From Ferrovibrio sp046297895 (GTDB lineage Bacteria; Pseudomonadota; Alphaproteobacteria; Ferrovibrionales; Ferrovibrionaceae): a DNA stretch of 64,000 bases. The stretch's first letter is position 1, and the number at the start of each line of letters is the position of its first letter. Position numbers and translations under genes: made by a program. The notes under the pieces are model-generated. The model was given only the letters and a program-made list of their open reading frames with translations. It had not been told where the DNA came from and did no database searches. Of the stretch, positions 1-8,181 are shown piece by piece. The stretch is from NCBI RefSeq assembly GCF_046297895.1, contig NZ_JBKBHC010000002.1, positions 404,666 to 468,665 of the forward strand, read 5' to 3'.

Positions 1-44
1 TTTTGTAATTTCCATTTCAGAACTGGGGTTTCTATCCTGCCGGT

Positions 45-596
45 ATGGATTCCGGTCTTGCCTCGCTGATCGGGGATATCCCCGATCCAAAAATACGCCT
101 CGTCGCGCAGCATTGGCTGAATCTATACCGTCAGGCGGGCGGCATTCCGTCTTTGCGCCTGATCGATCCTCTTCAGCTGCATCAGGCCCTGCCCGACACC
201 TGGATCCTCGACCTGCATGACGATGGCATGCCGAGCATCCGCCTGGCCGGCGAGACGCTGGCGGACTGGTTCGGACGCAGCCTGAAAGGCCTGCGGCTGG
301 ATGAAGTCTACAATGCCCAGATGCTGCCGCTGATGCTCGACATGGTGCGCCGGGTGACCGATACGCCGGGTATCCTGCTGCAGCATGCCAGCAGCACGCC
401 CGCTACGCGCAGTTTCGCCGTGCCGTTCGACCGCCTGATCCTGCCGCTCTGCGACGACGCCGGCGCCATCCGCCACGTGCTTGGTGTCTCGGTATTCAGC
501 AGTCGCGACGGGCATGGGCATGGTCCCGAGCGGACCAGCATCGAAACCGAGAAACTGTATCGGGTGGGCCCGGCGATGACCGAACACGCCGCCTGA
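45..596 (+). CDS. PAS_5-type PAS domain protein
   Basis: A 183-aa soluble protein that looks like the alphaproteobacterial PAS_5 family: a helical start (LVAQHWLNLYR), a middle segment placing a ligand-pocket-like core (SIRLAGETLADWFGRSLKG) and a final strand pair (RLILPLCDDAG..HVLGVSVF). These proteins are single PAS sensors or adaptors with no fused output domain, and their ligands are mostly unknown. An in-frame stop at 6-8 fixes the ATG at 45 as the first possible start. It converges with the PLP enzyme downstream. Assignment is by pattern only, so the function stays open. Confidence 0.75.
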   Translation: MDSGLASLIGDIPDPKIRLVAQHWLNLYRQAGGIPSLRLIDPLQLHQALPDTWILDLHDDGMPSIRLAGETLADWFGRSLKGLRLDEVYNAQMLPLMLDMVRRVTDTPGILLQHASSTPATRSFAVPFDRLILPLCDDAGAIRHVLGVSVFSSRDGHGHGPERTSIETEKLYRVGPAMTEHAA

Positions 597-602
597 CGCG
601 GT

Positions 603-1754
603 TCAGCCCAGCGCACTTTTCAGCACGCGGAACAGCCGCTCCACATCATCATCGGTGTTGTAGACATGCGGCGTCACCCGCATGGACTGGCCGCGCACGC
701 TGACAAACACGTTGCCTGCCGCCAGCCGGACCGGCAGGTCGGCCGGCACGCCGTTCTTGAAACGCAGGCCGAGGAAATGGCCGGCGCGTTTCTGAACTGG
801 CGCCGAGCCCAGGCCAAATTCCTCGCGCGCCCGTGACGCGATCATGGCGGTGCGCGATGCCAGCGTGGCCTGAATGTTTTCCACGCCCCAGCCGAGCAGC
901 AGTTCAAGCGCCGCCTTCGCCGCCGGCATCAGGGCGAAATTGCTGCGCTCGCCCACATCGAAACGGCGCGCGCCGGGCTGGTAGTCGGTCTTGTAATCGA
1001 CCAGGCCGGCGAAATTTTCCGAATCCCGGCGCGCGATCCAGTTCTGCTCGAACGGCATCGCCTGCTGCCAGCGCCTTGCCACATAAAGATAGCCGAAGGA
1101 ATACGGCCCCATCAGCCATTTGTAGCCGCCGACGGCGAGGAAATCCGGATCGATCGCCTGCACGTCGAACGGCAGTGCGCCAAGCGACTGCGTCGCATCG
1201 ATCACCAGCGCGGCGCCGACGTCTCTGCAGGCCTGGCGGATCGCCACCAGGTCGAGCAGGCCGCCATCGGTCCAGTGGCAATGCGGCAGGGCAACGATGG
1301 CCGTTTTCGCGTCGATGCGCGCCAGCACCGCCGCGGTCCAGTCGTCGTCGGCCGGGCGCGGCACCTGCATATGGGCGGCATTGGCCGCGCGGGCTTTTTC
1401 CATCCAGGGATAGACATTGGACGGAAACTGCTCGGCCAGCGTCAGCACGCTCTGCCCCGCCTGCAGCGGCAGGGCATGGGCGGCCACCGCAAGGCCGTAG
1501 GACGCTGCCGGCACCAGCGCGATATCCTCGGCCGTCGCATTCACCAGCCGCGCAAACAGCCCGCGCACGATCTCGGTATCGGTGAAGAAATCCTGCGGCG
1601 TCACCTGCCAGGGCCGCGCCTTGCGCGCCATGCCGGCCTCGCCGGCCGCCACCACCGGCCGGGCCAGCGGCGACATATAGGCGCAGTTCAGATAGGCGAT
1701 ATCGTCGGGGATATCGAAGAGGGCGCGTTGCGAAGGCAGGATCTGTGTTGTCAT
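603..1754 (-). CDS. Class V aminotransferase-fold PLP enzyme
   Basis: A 383-aa fold-type I PLP enzyme of the class V group (cysteine desulfurase / isopenicillin N epimerase / kynureninase-like). Visible marks are the cofactor Asp in VIDATQS (about D186) and the Schiff-base lysine in GGYKWLMGP (about K212). The length is normal for the family. No catalytic Cys loop typical of IscS or SufS is evident, so a desulfurase role is not supported and the substrate is unknown. Its promoter region is shared with the divergent EamA transporter gene. It is likely cytosolic. Confidence 0.85.
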   Translation of the reverse strand: MTTQILPSQRALFDIPDDIAYLNCAYMSPLARPVVAAGEAGMARKARPWQVTPQDFFTDTEIVRGLFARLVNATAEDIALVPAASYGLAVAAHALPLQAGQSVLTLAEQFPSNVYPWMEKARAANAAHMQVPRPADDDWTAAVLARIDAKTAIVALPHCHWTDGGLLDLVAIRQACRDVGAALVIDATQSLGALPFDVQAIDPDFLAVGGYKWLMGPYSFGYLYVARRWQQAMPFEQNWIARRDSENFAGLVDYKTDYQPGARRFDVGERSNFALMPAAKAALELLLGWGVENIQATLASRTAMIASRAREEFGLGSAPVQKRAGHFLGLRFKNGVPADLPVRLAAGNVFVSVRGQSMRVTPHVYNTDDDVERLFRVLKSALG

Positions 1755-1894
1755 GGCCGAAGCTTAGCGGCGCGGCCACCGCGCTGGCCATGGCCGGGAA
1801 ATGTATGGCGACAATTTTGCACCGGCCCGGGACTGGCCCTGCCCCGGCCGGGGGCGCAGAGTGCGGCCAACGAAAAGCGAAAAGCCAGCCTCCG

Positions 1895-2776
1895 ATGCCG
1901 CTTCCCCATATCGCCCTTGCCGTCCTGATCGCCGCGATCTGGGGTTTCAACTTCGTCGTCATCCGCATCGGGCTGGATGCCTTTCCGCCCTTCCTGTTCA
2001 ACGGCCTGCGCTTTGCCGTCGCGGCCCTGCCCTTCCTGCTGCTCTTCCGCCATCCCGGCGTGCCATGGCGCTGGGTGATCGGCACCGGGCTGGTGCTGGG
2101 CGTGGCGAAATTCAGCCTGCTGTTCCTCGGCATGGCCCATGGCATGCCGGCGGGCCTGGCATCGGTGGTGATGCAGGCCCAGGCCGTGTTCAGCGTCGCC
2201 TTCGCCGCGCTGCTGTTGAGCGAACGGCCCGGCACGGTTCAGTGGATCGGCCTTGGCATCGCCGCCGCAGGCCTGGCGGTGATCGGCAGCGATCTGGGCG
2301 TCGACACGCCGATGCTGGCGTTTCTGATGCTGATCGCAGCCGCCGCCTGCTGGGGCTTCGCCAATATCCTGACGCGCCGCGCGGCGGCGAAACAGCCGCT
2401 TGCCTTCATGGTCTGGGTCAGCGCGGTGCCACCGCTGCCGATGCTGGGATTGTCGTGGATCTTCGAAGGCGAAGCCGCGATCATGCAGGCCCTCGCCAGC
2501 CTGGATGCGAAAGGCGTGCTGGCCGTGCTCTATATCGGCCTGCTCTCCACCACGGCCTGCTTCGCCGCCTGGAGTTTCCTGCTGCGGCAATACAAGGCGT
2601 CATTGGTGGCGCCCTTCACCCTGCTGGTGCCGGTCTTCGGCCTGGCCAGCGCGGCTGTGGTGCTGGATGAAATGCCGTCGGCCTTCGAACTGGCCGGCTC
2701 GGCGCTGATCCTGCTCGGTCTGATGGTGAATGCCGGATTGCTGACGCGCTGGATGCGCCGCCCGGCCGCCGCCTGA
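1895..2776 (+). CDS. EamA/DMT family transporter
   Basis: A 293-aa inner-membrane protein with about ten hydrophobic helices and two EamA repeats. It begins MPLPHIALAVLIAAIWGFNF, and the IWGFNF motif is typical of the first DMT helix. The frame is open from 1745, but the first 50 codons translate to non-membrane sequence that lies in the intergenic space, so the ATG at 1895 fits the family start. Members export amino acids, metabolites or drugs; the substrate cannot be read from sequence. It is divergent from the PLP enzyme, which may point to linked control. Confidence 0.9.
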   Translation: MPLPHIALAVLIAAIWGFNFVVIRIGLDAFPPFLFNGLRFAVAALPFLLLFRHPGVPWRWVIGTGLVLGVAKFSLLFLGMAHGMPAGLASVVMQAQAVFSVAFAALLLSERPGTVQWIGLGIAAAGLAVIGSDLGVDTPMLAFLMLIAAAACWGFANILTRRAAAKQPLAFMVWVSAVPPLPMLGLSWIFEGEAAIMQALASLDAKGVLAVLYIGLLSTTACFAAWSFLLRQYKASLVAPFTLLVPVFGLASAAVVLDEMPSAFELAGSALILLGLMVNAGLLTRWMRRPAAA

Positions 2777-2807
2777 AAAGGCCTGGAACTTTTAAGGCTT
2801 CATCGTC

Positions 2808-2960
2808 CTACAGCTTCATCGCCAGATCGCGAATCGCATCGCGACAGGCATCGGCCGTGCGCTCCAGATAGGACCGTGCCTCGGGACGAAGGTCATCCTG
2901 CTGCAGTTGTTCGTTGATCGACGCGAGAATAGCGCGCAGGTGCCGTATACGACCCGGCAT
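2808..2960 (-). CDS. Small hypothetical protein
   Basis: A 50-aa charged helical protein (MPGRIRHLRAILASINEQLQ...). I chose the ATG at 2960 because GGAG lies about 7 bases upstream; an ATG at 2993 would add 11 residues with no good ribosome site. No domain is recognised. The heptad-like pattern of Leu/Ile suggests a short coiled coil. It stands alone between the transporter gene and another small minus-strand gene. Confidence 0.5.
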   Translation of the reverse strand: MPGRIRHLRAILASINEQLQQDDLRPEARSYLERTADACRDAIRDLAMKL

Positions 2961-3072
2961 ATCCTTCTCCCCCTCAGGCGAATCAGTCATCACCCGACGG
3001 AGAGTGCCGTCTGCATGGTTAACAAAACCTGAGAGGACCGGGCCTGGATTGCCTGCGATCGGATCGCCGTGA

Positions 3073-3342
3073 TCAGGCCGCCACGCCCTGCTGCGCTTCG
3101 CCGGCGAACTGGCGGATGCTGTCGAGCATGTGCCGCGGCACGGGATCGTGCCCCTTGAGGATCAGCACAAGGGCGGCGCGGGTGACGCCGAGCTTGGCGG
3201 CGTAATCCTCGAAGCTGATGCCATTGCGACGGCAGGCATCCAGCACCAGCGGCTGGACATCGCGGGCGAAGAACTGCTTCGCGCCATAGCCTCGGGTTTC
3301 AAGCGTGATCTGACCATGGGAAATCGGATTCGGGCGGTACAC
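3073..3342 (-). CDS. Small HTH-like hypothetical protein, GTG start
   Basis: An 89-aa protein whose second half (ISFEDYAAKLGVTRAALVLI) reads like a helix-turn-helix of the XRE or lambda-repressor type. The frame is open to an ATG at 3417, but a perfect AAGGAGG lies six bases before a GTG at 3342, which gives a clean start. The N-terminal YRPNPISHGQ segment is unlike a DNA-binding domain. It is a possible small transcription factor of unknown target; the family is not recognised. Confidence 0.6.
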   Translation of the reverse strand: MYRPNPISHGQITLETRGYGAKQFFARDVQPLVLDACRRNGISFEDYAAKLGVTRAALVLILKGHDPVPRHMLDSIRQFAGEAQQGVAA

Positions 3343-3536
3343 GGTTTGCCTCCTTGCAGTTCCGTCTGGCCGCAGCGGGGCCGGCGGGGTTGCGCCGGTA
3401 CACAAAAATTTGGCCATCGGCGCGACGGATTCAAGAGGAAATTCTGCCGCAGACCATCTGCCGCAACCCGGTGACGCGACGATTGGCGCGACAGGGCGGC
3501 GCGATAAGCCCGTGACGACTTTTCGAGGGATGCGTT

Positions 3537-3836
3537 CTAAACGCTGAGGTCGGCGTTGCGGCCCATGCCGCGCGGGCGGCTGCGGTCGGTCTTGGCCTCG
3601 GTGGCGGCAGCGTTGTTGTCGCTGTTCTTGCCCTTCTGGCCCTTGGCGCGGTCGGAGCCGCCGGTGTTGCCGGAAGCCGTCGCCGCCATGCGCGTATCGG
3701 CCCGCACCGGCACGGCCGTCACCGCCGCAGCCGCCTGGGCTGCGTTGGGGGCCTGGTTCTGCTGGGCCAGGCCATGGGCAGCCGAGGGCGCCTGGGTCTG
3801 GGGCAGAGCCGTGATCGGTGGAACCAAAAAGCTCAT
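3537..3836 (-). CDS. Low-complexity Ala/Gln/Asn-rich hypothetical protein
   Basis: A 99-aa predicted protein starting MSFLVPPITALPQTQAPSAA and continuing with Ala-, Gln- and Asn-rich disordered sequence, ending in a basic segment (RSRPRGMGRNADLSV). No domain is recognised. The opposite strand is also open over the same stretch and encodes a hydrophobic start, so strand choice is not certain. I prefer the minus strand because short MSF..PP.. disordered proteins of this kind are frequent in alphaproteobacteria and its ATG follows an AT-rich, promoter-like stretch. Confidence 0.45.
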   Translation of the reverse strand: MSFLVPPITALPQTQAPSAAHGLAQQNQAPNAAQAAAAVTAVPVRADTRMAATASGNTGGSDRAKGQKGKNSDNNAAATEAKTDRSRPRGMGRNADLSV

Positions 3837-3937
3837 GTTTTACATGTATGATGGGGTATAACGCTTGACAAGTAGATTATGTCCGAAAGTGGTTAATACC
3901 GAATCAATCCACAGCTTAAACGCGAAGGCAGGCGCCG

Positions 3938-4288
3938 CTGACCCAGTCCAAGACGAATAAATCAGGAAAAACAGCCAAAAAACCCGGCCTTCTGGCCCGT
4001 CTGTTCGGCGGCGAGACCCCGGCTAAGCCGACCCCGCCGCGCCAGTATACCGGCCCGGCCAAGGATCCGCGGGCCGTGCTGGCCCAGCAGATCAAGGCCA
4101 TTCGCGCACGGCTGAACCCGCAGCTGCTGAAAATCGCCGAGAAGCTGGCCCGGAAGGGACCGCCGGTGACCGACCAGGAGCGGGCGACGCTGGCCATCGA
4201 GCTGTTCCTGGCGCAGAAGCGGGATGGCGGCGATTTCGCCGCCAAACTGAAGGCCAAACTCGAAGAGCAGAAACGCCGCAGCCACTAG
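3938..4288 (+). CDS. Hypothetical protein with probable CTG start
   Basis: The frame is coding from 3938: TQSKTNKSGKTAKKPGLLARLFGG, then a proline-rich linker, then a charged helical domain from about residue 45 (AVLAQQIKAIRARLNPQLLKIAEKL). The only ATG is at 4076, deep inside the helix, and a GTG lies just before it. An in-frame TAA at 3917 limits the upstream end, and GAAGG sits eight bases before a CTG at 3938. I therefore propose CTG initiation and 116 aa. No family is recognised. A basic N-terminus followed by a long helix suggests a nucleic-acid or membrane-surface binder. Confidence 0.5.
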   Translation: MTQSKTNKSGKTAKKPGLLARLFGGETPAKPTPPRQYTGPAKDPRAVLAQQIKAIRARLNPQLLKIAEKLARKGPPVTDQERATLAIELFLAQKRDGGDFAAKLKAKLEEQKRRSH

Positions 4289-4330
4289 GCCCGGTTTCAG
4301 TCCGGCCCAGGCTTAAATCCGAACCCGGCT

Positions 4331-5179
4331 TCAGTGCAGAATGGTGCGGGGCGGCTCGCCCTCGTCCTTTGACGGCGGCGCGGTTTCGGTGGCGGCCGGC
4401 GCGCCGGCCTGCACGGCATCGCCGCGCTTCAGGCGGTCATGCGCCCTGATCGAGAACGGGATCGAGCCGAGATAGGCCAGCTCGAGCGCCGCCAGCGTAT
4501 ACCATGGCTGGTTCAGCAGGCCCGCCACCAGCAGGCCGACGCCCAGCAGCACCAGGCCGACATATTCGCGCGGCACCCGCACGCGCTTGAAGGAATAGGT
4601 CGGCACGCGGGAAATCATCAACCCGCCGATGATCAGCAGCCACAGGGCGTTCAGTGCCGGCGACTGGAAGAAGTCGCTTTCCATTTCCAGGTTGATGATC
4701 AGGAACAGCAGCGCCAGGCCAGCGCCTGCCGGCGACGGAATGCCGGTGAAGAAGCTGCCGGTCCATTTCGGTTTTTCGGTATCGTCCAGCGCGGTGTTGA
4801 AGCGCGCCAGCCGCAAGGCGGTACAGACGCTGTAGGCCAGCACCACCAGCCAGCCGGTATTGCCGTTGCCGAGGTCGTGCAGGGTCCAGAAGTAGAGCAC
4901 CATCGCCGGCGCGACGCCGAAGCTGAGGAAATCGGAGAGCGAATCCAGCTCGGCGCCGAAGCGCGAGGCGCCTTTCAGCAGCCGCGCCACGCGGCCATCC
5001 AGCATGTCGAACAGCGCCGCCACCGCGATCGCCACCACGGCGAACTTGAACTGGCCCAGCATGGCGAAGCGGATCGCCGTCAGCCCCGAACAGAGCGCGA
5101 TGATGGTGAGGATATTGGGCGCCAGCGTGTTGAGCGGCAGGTTGCGCAGGCGCTGCGGCGGCTTGAGGTTCATCGGCAT
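4331..5179 (-). CDS. pssA: CDP-diacylglycerol--serine O-phosphatidyltransferase
   Basis: This 282-aa integral membrane enzyme makes phosphatidylserine from CDP-diacylglycerol and L-serine. The CDP-alcohol phosphatidyltransferase signature is complete: D61-G62..A65-R66........G75...D79...D83, all in the expected spacing. About eight hydrophobic segments follow. The C-terminal 35 residues are polar and Pro/Glu-rich, a cytosolic tail. It lies just downstream of psd on the same strand, so the two successive steps of phosphatidylethanolamine synthesis are together, probably in one operon. Confidence 0.95.
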   Translation of the reverse strand: MPMNLKPPQRLRNLPLNTLAPNILTIIALCSGLTAIRFAMLGQFKFAVVAIAVAALFDMLDGRVARLLKGASRFGAELDSLSDFLSFGVAPAMVLYFWTLHDLGNGNTGWLVVLAYSVCTALRLARFNTALDDTEKPKWTGSFFTGIPSPAGAGLALLFLIINLEMESDFFQSPALNALWLLIIGGLMISRVPTYSFKRVRVPREYVGLVLLGVGLLVAGLLNQPWYTLAALELAYLGSIPFSIRAHDRLKRGDAVQAGAPAATETAPPSKDEGEPPRTILH

Positions 5180-5260
5180 CGGATGTCTCCTTCGCGGGCG
5201 CCTGAGCCTAGACGGGCCGCTTTACCGCTGCGTTAACGCGCCCGGCCATCCATCTGCGCC

Positions 5261-5953
5261 TCAGCGCACTTCGCCGCTGCGCGGCTGCTCGTTCGCGCCG
5301 TCCTCGGCGATCACCGTCTCGCCGGCGATCATGCGCTGGCCCACGCAGACCAGCGGTACCATGCCGTCATCGAGATAGACGTCGACGCGGCTGCCGAAGC
5401 GGATCAGGCCGAAGCGTTCGCCGGCGCGAAGCTGCTGGCCGTCCTGCACCTCGCAGAGGATGCGGCGGGCAACGAGGCCGGCGATCTGAACCACCGCGAT
5501 CTCCTTGCCGGTCTTCAGCTTCAGACGCATCGACTGGCGCTCGTTGTCGGTGCTGGCCTTGTCCAGCGCCGCATTGAGGAACTTGCCCGGGCGATAGGCC
5601 AGTGCGGTGATCTCGCCATCTGCTGGCGCGCGGTTCACATGCACGTCGAACACGTTCATGAACACCGAGATGCGCTGGCGCGGATCGGAGCCCATGCCCA
5701 GCTCCTCCGGCGGGGCGGCGCGCTCGATCATCTGCACCACGCCATCGGCCGGCGAGATCAGCAGGCCGTCGCGCACCGGGGTGACGCGCGGCGGGTCGCG
5801 GAAGAAATAGGCGCACCAGCAGGTCAGGATCACACCCAGCCAGCCCAGCGGCTCGGCAATCCAGAACAGCACCAGCGTCACCACCGCGAAGATGGCGATG
5901 AACTTCCAGCCTTCGCGGTGAATCGGCACCAGAACGGAACGGATCGTGTCCAT
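5261..5953 (-). CDS. psd: Phosphatidylserine decarboxylase proenzyme
   Basis: A 230-aa short-type decarboxylase that converts phosphatidylserine to phosphatidylethanolamine. It has two N-terminal membrane helices (about residues 17-50) and the self-cleavage site RFGS near the C-terminus; cleavage between about G187 and S188 would create the pyruvoyl cofactor on the small alpha chain. The frame is open further upstream, but that extension is Arg/Cys-rich and unlike the family; MDTIRSVLVPIHREGW is the normal start. The product of pssA downstream is its substrate. Confidence 0.95.
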   Translation of the reverse strand: MDTIRSVLVPIHREGWKFIAIFAVVTLVLFWIAEPLGWLGVILTCWCAYFFRDPPRVTPVRDGLLISPADGVVQMIERAAPPEELGMGSDPRQRISVFMNVFDVHVNRAPADGEITALAYRPGKFLNAALDKASTDNERQSMRLKLKTGKEIAVVQIAGLVARRILCEVQDGQQLRAGERFGLIRFGSRVDVYLDDGMVPLVCVGQRMIAGETVIAEDGANEQPRSGEVR

Positions 5954-6059
5954 AGACGGCTTAACCCTTTGAAAAAAGCAGTGGCTGCAATGTAGCGATT
6001 GCCGCCCCCGTCTTAAAGGTCCGGCCGTCCCGATCCTGCGGAATTTCCCGGCCGGGCGG

Positions 6060-6473
6060 TTAAATGTCCGCAAAGACCTCCAGCAGGTTCCCATCAGGAT
6101 CACGGAAGAACAGCGTCCGGTGCCCAAAAGGCTGGTCGGTAGGCGGTATGAGCAACGGGATGCCTTGCCGCAGCAGTTCGTCGGCGCATTGGTCGACCTC
6201 TGCCGGCGCGACCTTGAAGGCAAGCTGCAAGGCCGCGCTGCCCTGCGGGGTGGGAGCATCTTTCGCCGTCAGGCCCGGCAGCGCCAGCGCCAGCGTGTTG
6301 GGCCCGATGCGATATTCGATCCAGCGCGGCGAAAGTTCCCGGATCAGCGGAAAGCCCAGGACCTGTTCATAGAAGTGGCGCATGGCCGCCATGTCGCGGA
6401 CGAAAACCACCGTATAGTCGATGGCGCGGATGGACCGAAAGGCGGATGAAGCATTGCGGGAGGGGACGTTCAC
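6060..6473 (-). CDS. VOC family (glyoxalase-like) protein
   Basis: A 137-aa protein of the vicinal oxygen chelate fold: DYTVVFVRDMAAMRHFYEQVLGF at the start of the first beta-alpha-beta module and FFRDPDGNLLEVF at the end of the second, where the Glu is the usual metal ligand. A GTG start at 6473 is preceded by GAGG. Members are dioxygenases, lyases or resistance proteins; nothing here fixes the substrate. It lies next to a LysR gene on the same strand but 61 bases apart, so a link is only possible. Confidence 0.85.
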   Translation of the reverse strand: MNVPSRNASSAFRSIRAIDYTVVFVRDMAAMRHFYEQVLGFPLIRELSPRWIEYRIGPNTLALALPGLTAKDAPTPQGSAALQLAFKVAPAEVDQCADELLRQGIPLLIPPTDQPFGHRTLFFRDPDGNLLEVFADI

Positions 6474-6534
6474 GGCGGCGGCCTCGTCAGTATGGTGCGT
6501 TCATCCTGCATGCTGCCGCGTGGCTTGTCCGGTT

Positions 6535-7425
6535 CTAATTCTGAAGCACCGGATTGGCCCGCAGGCGGTCGGCGGCGAAGTCGAGGAAAGCACGCAGCTT
6601 GGCATTGGTGCGGCGGCCTTCGGCATGCAGCAGATGCACCGGGATCGGCGGGCGTTCATGCTCGGCCAGCAGAACCTTCAGTTTTCCGGCCTGAACTTCA
6701 GGCGCCACCATGTAGGAGAGCACCCGGGTGATGCCGCGTCCGGCCACGGCGGCAGCGATCACGGCCTCGGCCGAATTGACGAAAAAGCGCGCCGGCGGCT
6801 CGATCACCTCGTCGCGGAAATGCCAGCCCTCGGCCACCACTGGCGGCGCGAACAGCAGGCAGGTGTGATCCATCAGGTCGCGCGGCTTCACCGGCGCGCC
6901 GTGGCGGGCGATGTAGTCGGGCGAGGCCACCACCACGGGCCGTACATGGCCGACGCGTACAGCGCTTAAACTCGAATCCTGCAGATGCGCGATGCGCACC
7001 GCCAGGTCGAAGCCTTCCTCGATCAGGTTGGTGACGCGGTCGAGCAGCAGCAGCCGCGCCGAAACATCGGGATAGCGGTCGAGGAAATCCAGCACCACAG
7101 GGGCCACATGCCGGCGGCCGAACATCAGCGAGGCCGTGATGCTGAGCTGGCCGCGCGGCGCGCCATGCAGGCCGGCGGCCGAGGCCTCGGCTTCGTCGAG
7201 GTCGGCCAGGATGCGGCGGGCATCGGCGAGGAAGCGTTCGCCCGCCTCGGTCAGGCGCACATGACGGGTGGAGCGCTGGAACAGGCTCGTGCCCAGCCGG
7301 TCTTCCAGCAGGGCGACGGCCCGGGTGACCGAGGGTGGCGACAGATTCAGCCGCCGGGCGGCCCCGGCAAAGCCGGCTTCCTCGGCGGCGGCGATGAAAA
7401 CCCGCATGGCTTCCAGGCGGTCCAT
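6535..7425 (-). CDS. LysR family transcriptional regulator
   Basis: A 296-aa LysR protein: N-terminal winged helix-turn-helix (MDRLEAMRVFIAAAEEAG.. GAARRLNLSPPSVTRAVALLE) and a periplasmic-binding-like effector domain from about residue 90. The open frame reaches 7473, but MDRLEAMRVF is the family start. It is divergent from the GST gene at 7534 with 108 bases between them, the classic arrangement in which a LysR regulator controls its divergent neighbour. Hence it probably responds to an electrophile or its conjugate (inference). Confidence 0.93.
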   Translation of the reverse strand: MDRLEAMRVFIAAAEEAGFAGAARRLNLSPPSVTRAVALLEDRLGTSLFQRSTRHVRLTEAGERFLADARRILADLDEAEASAAGLHGAPRGQLSITASLMFGRRHVAPVVLDFLDRYPDVSARLLLLDRVTNLIEEGFDLAVRIAHLQDSSLSAVRVGHVRPVVVASPDYIARHGAPVKPRDLMDHTCLLFAPPVVAEGWHFRDEVIEPPARFFVNSAEAVIAAAVAGRGITRVLSYMVAPEVQAGKLKVLLAEHERPPIPVHLLHAEGRRTNAKLRAFLDFAADRLRANPVLQN

Positions 7426-7533
7426 GATTATTTCATAAACTGAAATACTGATTTGTAAAATAGGCCAATTCACTGCGCCTGCAGAAACATCATATTCAGG
7501 GCCACCTTATTCATCCTGCTGAGGACAAGGCCC

Positions 7534-8175
7534 ATGCCCACCGCCCCCGCCCGCCCGATCCGGCTCTATGGCTTTCCGCTGTCGGGCCATGCCCATCGCG
7601 CCCGGCTGTTCTTGTCCCTCCTCGGCCTGCCGGTCGAGCTCGTCGACGTCGACCTGCGCAGCGGCGCGCAGAAGCAGCCCGACTTCCTGCGTCTAAATGC
7701 CTTCGGCCAGGTGCCGGTAATCGATGACGATGGCGTCGTGGTGGCCGACAGCAACGCCATCCTGGTCTATCTGGCCAGCAAGTATGACGCGAGCGGCCGC
7801 TGGCTGCCGCGCGACCCGGTTCTGGCCGCCGAGGCGCAGCGCTGGCTGTCGGTGGCCGCCGGGCCACTGGCCATGGGCCCGGCGCTGGCGCGCATCATCG
7901 CCCTGTTCAAGGCACCCTTCGATCATGAACGCGCCAAGGCAACGGCGGTGGCGCTGCTCGGCATCATGGACGCGCATCTGGCCACGCGCGATTTCTTCGT
8001 CGGCAATGGGCCGACGATTGCCGACATCGCGCTCTATTCCTACACGGCGCATGCGCCCGAGGGCGGCGTGGCGCTGGAGCCTTACGCACATATCCGCGCC
8101 TGGCTGCAGCGCATCGAGGCCCTGCCCGGCTTCGTGCCGATGATCAAAAGTCCTGTGCCGCAGGCGGCGGAGTAG
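7534..8175 (+). CDS. Glutathione S-transferase family protein
   Basis: A 213-aa cytosolic GST. The thioredoxin-like N-domain (IRLYGFPLSGHAHRARLFL) has a Ser in the usual catalytic position and the glutathione-binding cis-Pro/ES-like stretch FGQVPVIDDDGVVVADSNAIL. The all-helical C-domain begins about residue 90. It forms a probable operon with the FMN-binding protein 6 bases downstream and is divergent from the LysR regulator. The target compound is unknown. Confidence 0.92.
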   Translation: MPTAPARPIRLYGFPLSGHAHRARLFLSLLGLPVELVDVDLRSGAQKQPDFLRLNAFGQVPVIDDDGVVVADSNAILVYLASKYDASGRWLPRDPVLAAEAQRWLSVAAGPLAMGPALARIIALFKAPFDHERAKATAVALLGIMDAHLATRDFFVGNGPTIADIALYSYTAHAPEGGVALEPYAHIRAWLQRIEALPGFVPMIKSPVPQAAE

Positions 8176-8181
8176 ATCGTC

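Noticed and set aside
3556..3861. Plus-strand ORF with hydrophobic N-terminus
   Set aside because: Overlaps the minus-strand disordered protein; it has no good ribosome site and its Trp-rich tail looks like antisense of Gln/Ala codons. Kept only as an alternative.
3865..3898. Promoter TTGACA ... TTAATA before the CTG-start gene
   Set aside because: TTGACA is present, but the -10-like hexamer is 22 bases away, too far for a normal sigma-70 promoter.
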